This document shows, in pieces, positions 6,832 to 9,070 of a DNA stretch of 9,070 bases (within the stretch, counting starts at the first letter, position 1; each line of letters opens with the position of its first letter). The position numbers were made by a program, and so were the translations under genes. The stretch comes from an uncultured Angelakisella sp. GTDB lineage: Bacteria > Bacillota > Clostridia > Oscillospirales > Ruminococcaceae. The DNA lies in NCBI GenBank assembly GCA_947564495.1, contig CANOCD010000033.1, forward strand, positions 1 through 9,070, in the 5' to 3' direction. The notes beneath the pieces are model-generated. The model saw nothing but the letters and a program-made list of their open reading frames with translations, was not told the origin of the DNA and did no database searches.

Positions 6832-7467
6832 ATGAAAAGAAAGCTGTTCGCCGCCCTGCTGGCGGTGTTGATGACCCTGTCCCTGGCCGCCTGCGCCAAG
6901 GAGGCCGCCGATCCGCCGCCCCCGGCGGAACCCTCCTCCCAGGCGGGGGAGGAAAGCGCCTCCCAGTCCGGGGAGCCCGGGGAGACGGCGGGCATCCTCT
7001 CCAGCTTTGCCGCCGCCGACCTGGAGGGGAACCAAGTGACCCAGGCCGTCTTTGAGGGCCACAAGGTGACCATGGTCAACGTCTGGGCCACCTTCTGCGG
7101 CCCCTGCCTGGGGGAGATGCCGGAGCTGGGGGAGCTCCATAACGAGTACGCCGACCAGGGGTTCCAGATCCTGGGCATCGTCACCGACACCCTGGCCCAG
7201 GACGGCTCTGTCTCCCAGACCCAGGTGGACCTTGCCAAGGAGATCGCCCAAGAGACCGGGGCGGGGTACACCCACCTCCTCCCCTCGGAGGACCTTGTCG
7301 CCTGCCTGCTGTGGCAGATCGACAGCGTCCCCACCACCATCTTCGTGGACGAGACCGGGGCCCTCATCGGCAAGGGCTACCTGGGGGCCCGGAGCAAGGA
7401 CGCCTGGAAGGAGATCATCGAGGAGAAGCTGGCCGAGGCCGGGGGAGAGGAGGGGAGCCAGGGATGA
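6832..7467 (+). CDS. TlpA-like thioredoxin-fold lipoprotein
   Basis: The 211-residue product starts with a lipoprotein signal: basic MKRK, a hydrophobic stretch to residue 17, then the lipobox LAAC with C21 as the acylated cysteine. A low-complexity Pro/Ser/Glu linker (about 24-54) leads to a thioredoxin fold. The active site FCGPC (C89 and C92) follows the conserved VNVWAT strand, GEMPEL starts the next helix, and the cis-proline is P167 in SVPTT. This is the TlpA/ResA/redoxin class, a membrane-anchored thiol-disulfide oxidoreductase working outside the cytoplasmic membrane. The reductant and substrate are not shown by the sequence. Its own promoter, and the ATGA overlap (7464-7467) with the next gene, make it the lead gene of an operon with a CXXC peptide and a membrane iron-sulfur protein, which suggests they supply its electrons. 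Confidence 0.92.
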   Translation: MKRKLFAALLAVLMTLSLAACAKEAADPPPPAEPSSQAGEESASQSGEPGETAGILSSFAAADLEGNQVTQAVFEGHKVTMVNVWATFCGPCLGEMPELGELHNEYADQGFQILGIVTDTLAQDGSVSQTQVDLAKEIAQETGAGYTHLLPSEDLVACLLWQIDSVPTTIFVDETGALIGKGYLGARSKDAWKEIIEEKLAEAGGEEGSQG

Positions 7468-7610
7468 CCTTTCTTCGCCGGAACCTCCCCGCCCTGGCCT
7501 GCCTCCTGGCGGGGGCACTGTTCTTCGCCTTTGGCGTCGCCCGGGGGGAGCAGTTCGTGGTCTTTACCAAGGCGGTGAACCTCTGCCTGGAGTGCATCGG
7601 CATTGGGTAG
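7464..7610 (+). CDS. CD1871A-family CXXC motif-containing membrane peptide (48 aa)
   Basis: This small gene starts at ATG 7464, overlapping the lipoprotein stop by four bases, and ends at TAG 7608-7610. The 48-residue product has RR at residues 5-6, one hydrophobic segment (about 8-25), then VVFTKAVNLCLECIGIG at the C-terminus, with C41 and C44 in a CLEC motif. This tail is characteristic of the small clostridial CD1871A-type proteins as I remember them. The family has no established function that I know of. By the positive-inside rule, the basic N-terminus should be cytoplasmic and the CXXC tail outside, on the same side as the TlpA-like lipoprotein. The downstream gene begins within its last codons. 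A thiol relay role is inference from the motif and the neighbours. Confidence 0.85.
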   Translation: MTFLRRNLPALACLLAGALFFAFGVARGEQFVVFTKAVNLCLECIGIG

Positions 7611-8487
7611 GGAGAAGGGGAACCCCCGGCTGTGGGTCCAGGCCGGGTGGACCGCCCTGACAAACGGGTACCTCTCGGGCTTCGCCAAGGGGAAGATCTA
7701 CCGGGGACCGCTGAAAAACTACTGCGTCCCGGGGCTCTCCTGCTACTCCTGCCCCGGGGCCCTGGGGGCCTGCCCCATCGGGTCCCTCCAGGCGGTGCTG
7801 GGGAGCCGGAACTACCGCTTCGCCTTTTACGTCCTGGGCTTTCTCATGATGGCAGGGGCGGTGCTGGGCCGCTTCGTCTGCGGCTGGCTCTGCCCCTTCG
7901 GGCTGGTCCAGGACCTGCTCCATAAAATACCCCTGGGGAAGAAGCTCCGCCGCCTCCCCGGGGAGAAGGCCCTGCGCCTCCTGCGGTACGTTGTCCTCCT
8001 GGGCTTGGTCATCCTCCTGCCCCTCTATGTGGTGGACTTCGTGGGCCAGGGCCAGCCCTGGTTCTGCAAGGTCATCTGCCCGGCGGGGACGCTGACGGCG
8101 GGGCTCCCCCTGGTGGCCAGGAACGACGGCCTCCGGGAGGCGGTGGGCTGGCTCTTCGCCTGGAAGAACCTGGTCCTTGCCGTCCTGGTGGTCCTCTCGG
8201 TGATCCTCTGGCGGCCCTTCTGCCGCTATCTCTGTCCCCTGGGGGCGGTGTACGGCATCTTCAACCCCATCGCCTTCCGGCGGTTTCGGGTGGAGGAAAG
8301 GGCCTGCACCTCCTGCGGGGCCTGCCAGCGGGCCTGCAAGCTGGACATCCCCGTTTGGAAGGAGCCCAACTCCCCGGACTGCGTCCGCTGCGGGGAGTGC
8401 CAAAGGGCCTGTCCCCACAACGCCTTGGAGCAGCTGGGGCTGTGGACGAAGAAAGTGGCCAACGATCTGACGACACAGGAGGAATGA
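7603..8487 (+). CDS. Polytopic membrane 4Fe-4S binding protein (NapH/NosR-like), TTG start
   Basis: The 294-residue product belongs to the NapH/NosR/CcoG-like membrane ferredoxin group. An N-terminal cysteine cluster (C41, C47, C50, C57; in CVPGLSCYSCPGALGACPIG) is followed by membrane segments near 73-92, 126-147 and 185-203. Three CxxxCP motifs lie at the membrane edges: CGWLCP (C93, C97), CKVICP (C155, C159) and CRYLCP (C207, C211). Two ferredoxin-type [4Fe-4S] motifs end the protein: C235/C238/C241/C245 and C260/C263/C266/C270. Such proteins move electrons between cytoplasmic donors and membrane or extracytoplasmic partners; the partner here is unknown. No ATG exists in frame until about residue 82, so TTG at 7603 is the best start. 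GGAG at 7589-7592 is ten bases upstream. It overlaps the CXXC peptide gene by eight bases, implying coupled translation. Confidence 0.88.
   Translation: MGREKGNPRLWVQAGWTALTNGYLSGFAKGKIYRGPLKNYCVPGLSCYSCPGALGACPIGSLQAVLGSRNYRFAFYVLGFLMMAGAVLGRFVCGWLCPFGLVQDLLHKIPLGKKLRRLPGEKALRLLRYVVLLGLVILLPLYVVDFVGQGQPWFCKVICPAGTLTAGLPLVARNDGLREAVGWLFAWKNLVLAVLVVLSVILWRPFCRYLCPLGAVYGIFNPIAFRRFRVEERACTSCGACQRACKLDIPVWKEPNSPDCVRCGECQRACPHNALEQLGLWTKKVANDLTTQEE
8477..8482 (+). promoter_or_regulatory. Ribosome binding site deciding the start of the 8490 gene
   Basis: AGGAGG at 8477-8482 lies one base before the ATG at 8484, which overlaps the upstream stop as ATGA, and seven bases before a second in-frame ATG at 8490. 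Normal spacing favours 8490. Confidence 0.6.
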
Positions 8488-8489
8488 CC

Positions 8490-8963
8490 ATGGACACCGC
8501 AAGATTCGCCCCCTTTGACCGGGCCTGCGCCCGGGAGCTCCCGGAAGCGGTGGCGGGCATTTTGGAGGGCTGGAAGGGCAAGGAGCCCCCGGCCATCGGC
8601 TTTATCACCACCGACGACTTTTACGGCTGTTTCCTCGCCTGGGGGGAGAGGGGTGACATCCCCAACTATTTCAGCTGGCAGGATGCCGCCTGCCCGGACT
8701 TCCTCTACCGGTCCCTGGTGGAGGTGGTGGACGCCAGCCGGGACGTGGACCTCCTCCAGCCGTCAAAGGAAAAATGGGCCTTCGCCCTGGCCTTTCTGGA
8801 GACGCTGGCAAAGGCCCTCCGGCGCCTCCCCGAGGAGCTGTTCCGCCGGCGGGGCTGGAGCCGGGAGGAGGTCACCTTCTTTGCCGCCCAGTCCGACGGG
8901 GACTATGTCCGGGAGCTTCTGGAGGAATCGCTGAAAATGCTGAACGAAAGGGGAGAGGGATGA
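8490..8963 (+). CDS. Uncharacterised protein, possibly DUF4303-like
   Basis: The product is 157 residues from ATG 8490 (159 from the alternative ATG 8484). I do not firmly recognise it. It is soluble, with no signal peptide, membrane segment or cysteine-rich motif. Residues about 35-51 (AIGFITTDDFYGCFLAW) look like a beta hairpin, residues 55-69 contain PNYFSWQDAACPDFL, and the C-terminal half is helical, ending in YVRELLEESLKMLNE. The pattern of a 'daily use' beta core, a tryptophan/glutamate-rich middle and a terminal helix ending near LN recalls DUF4303-type proteins, but this is a weak resemblance. It follows the membrane iron-sulfur gene with an ATGA overlap region and is followed within seven bases by another gene, so it is in the operon. 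Its role in the redox module, if any, is unknown. Confidence 0.7.
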   Translation: MDTARFAPFDRACARELPEAVAGILEGWKGKEPPAIGFITTDDFYGCFLAWGERGDIPNYFSWQDAACPDFLYRSLVEVVDASRDVDLLQPSKEKWAFALAFLETLAKALRRLPEELFRRRGWSREEVTFFAAQSDGDYVRELLEESLKMLNERGEG

Positions 8964-8969
8964 CTTTTC

Positions 8970-9070
8970 ATGAAACAAACCTATTGGATCAACGAGAAAA
9001 AGGTGACCCTCGCCTGTGACGACAGGCTGGGGGATACGGCGGCCTTCTTTGCCTCCATCCTGGAGCGGGA
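8970..9070 (+). CDS. Start of an uncharacterised gene, cut by right edge
   Basis: An ATG at 8970 opens a frame that stays open to the window end: 33 codons beginning MKQTYWINEKKVTLACDDRL. It follows the previous stop by six bases. Purine-rich GGGGAGAGGG (about 8950-8959) can serve as ribosome site. The competing ATG at 8960, overlapping the upstream stop, gives only 19 codons before a stop at 9017-9019 and is less likely. Codon use agrees with a real gene. The visible part is too short to name a family. Confidence 0.6.
   Translation, partial: MKQTYWINEKKVTLACDDRLGDTAAFFASILER

Noticed and set aside
7564..8502. 312-codon open frame on the minus strand
   Set aside because: It is antisense to the membrane iron-sulfur gene, whose cysteine motifs and membrane segments are clear on the plus strand.
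8960..9019. 19-codon frame from ATG 8960 overlapping the upstream stop
   Set aside because: It ends after 19 codons, whereas the frame from ATG 8970 stays open to the edge with normal codon use and adequate ribosome-site spacing.

Overview
The window is GC-rich DNA with strong GCC/CTG/GGG codon preference, Gram-positive style AGGAGG ribosome sites and sigma-A-like promoters. Together with the protein families present (a ferredoxin-dependent NfnAB transhydrogenase, a lipoprotein thioredoxin next to a CD1871A-type CXXC peptide, an Rpn/PD-(D/E)XK family protein), it points to a strictly anaerobic Clostridia member. A GC-rich gut Oscillospiraceae/Ruminococcaceae type is likely. This is inferred from style and gene content, not from a marker gene.

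Layout. Positions 1-728 hold the minus-strand Rpn-like nuclease/transposase-family gene, which runs off the left edge. A 180-base divergent promoter region (729-908) follows. All other genes are on the plus strand. The first plus-strand block (909-4210) is a tight operon of three genes: an NfsA-like nitroreductase, peptidase T (pepT) and a cytoplasmic transglutaminase-fold protein. The genes overlap or abut. A small, AT-richer gene for a 56-residue antitoxin-like protein (4263-4433) leads into nfnA-nfnB (4460-6703), the two subunits of the electron-bifurcating NADH-dependent ferredoxin:NADP+ oxidoreductase. A clear intrinsic terminator closes this block at 6711-6744.

A new promoter (6761-6789) starts a second operon: a TlpA-like thioredoxin lipoprotein, a 48-residue membrane peptide ending in a CLEC motif, a polytopic membrane iron-sulfur protein with two ferredoxin-type clusters, a 157-residue protein of unknown function, and the start of a further gene cut by the right edge. 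These genes overlap by 4-8 bases or lie within a few bases of each other, so they are probably translationally coupled.

Biologically, NfnAB balances NADH, NADPH and reduced ferredoxin in the cytoplasm. The second operon looks like a membrane redox module that could pass electrons from cytoplasmic iron-sulfur centres to thiols outside the membrane. That second module is the least understood and most interesting part of the window. No RNA genes, CRISPR arrays or complete insertion sequences were seen.
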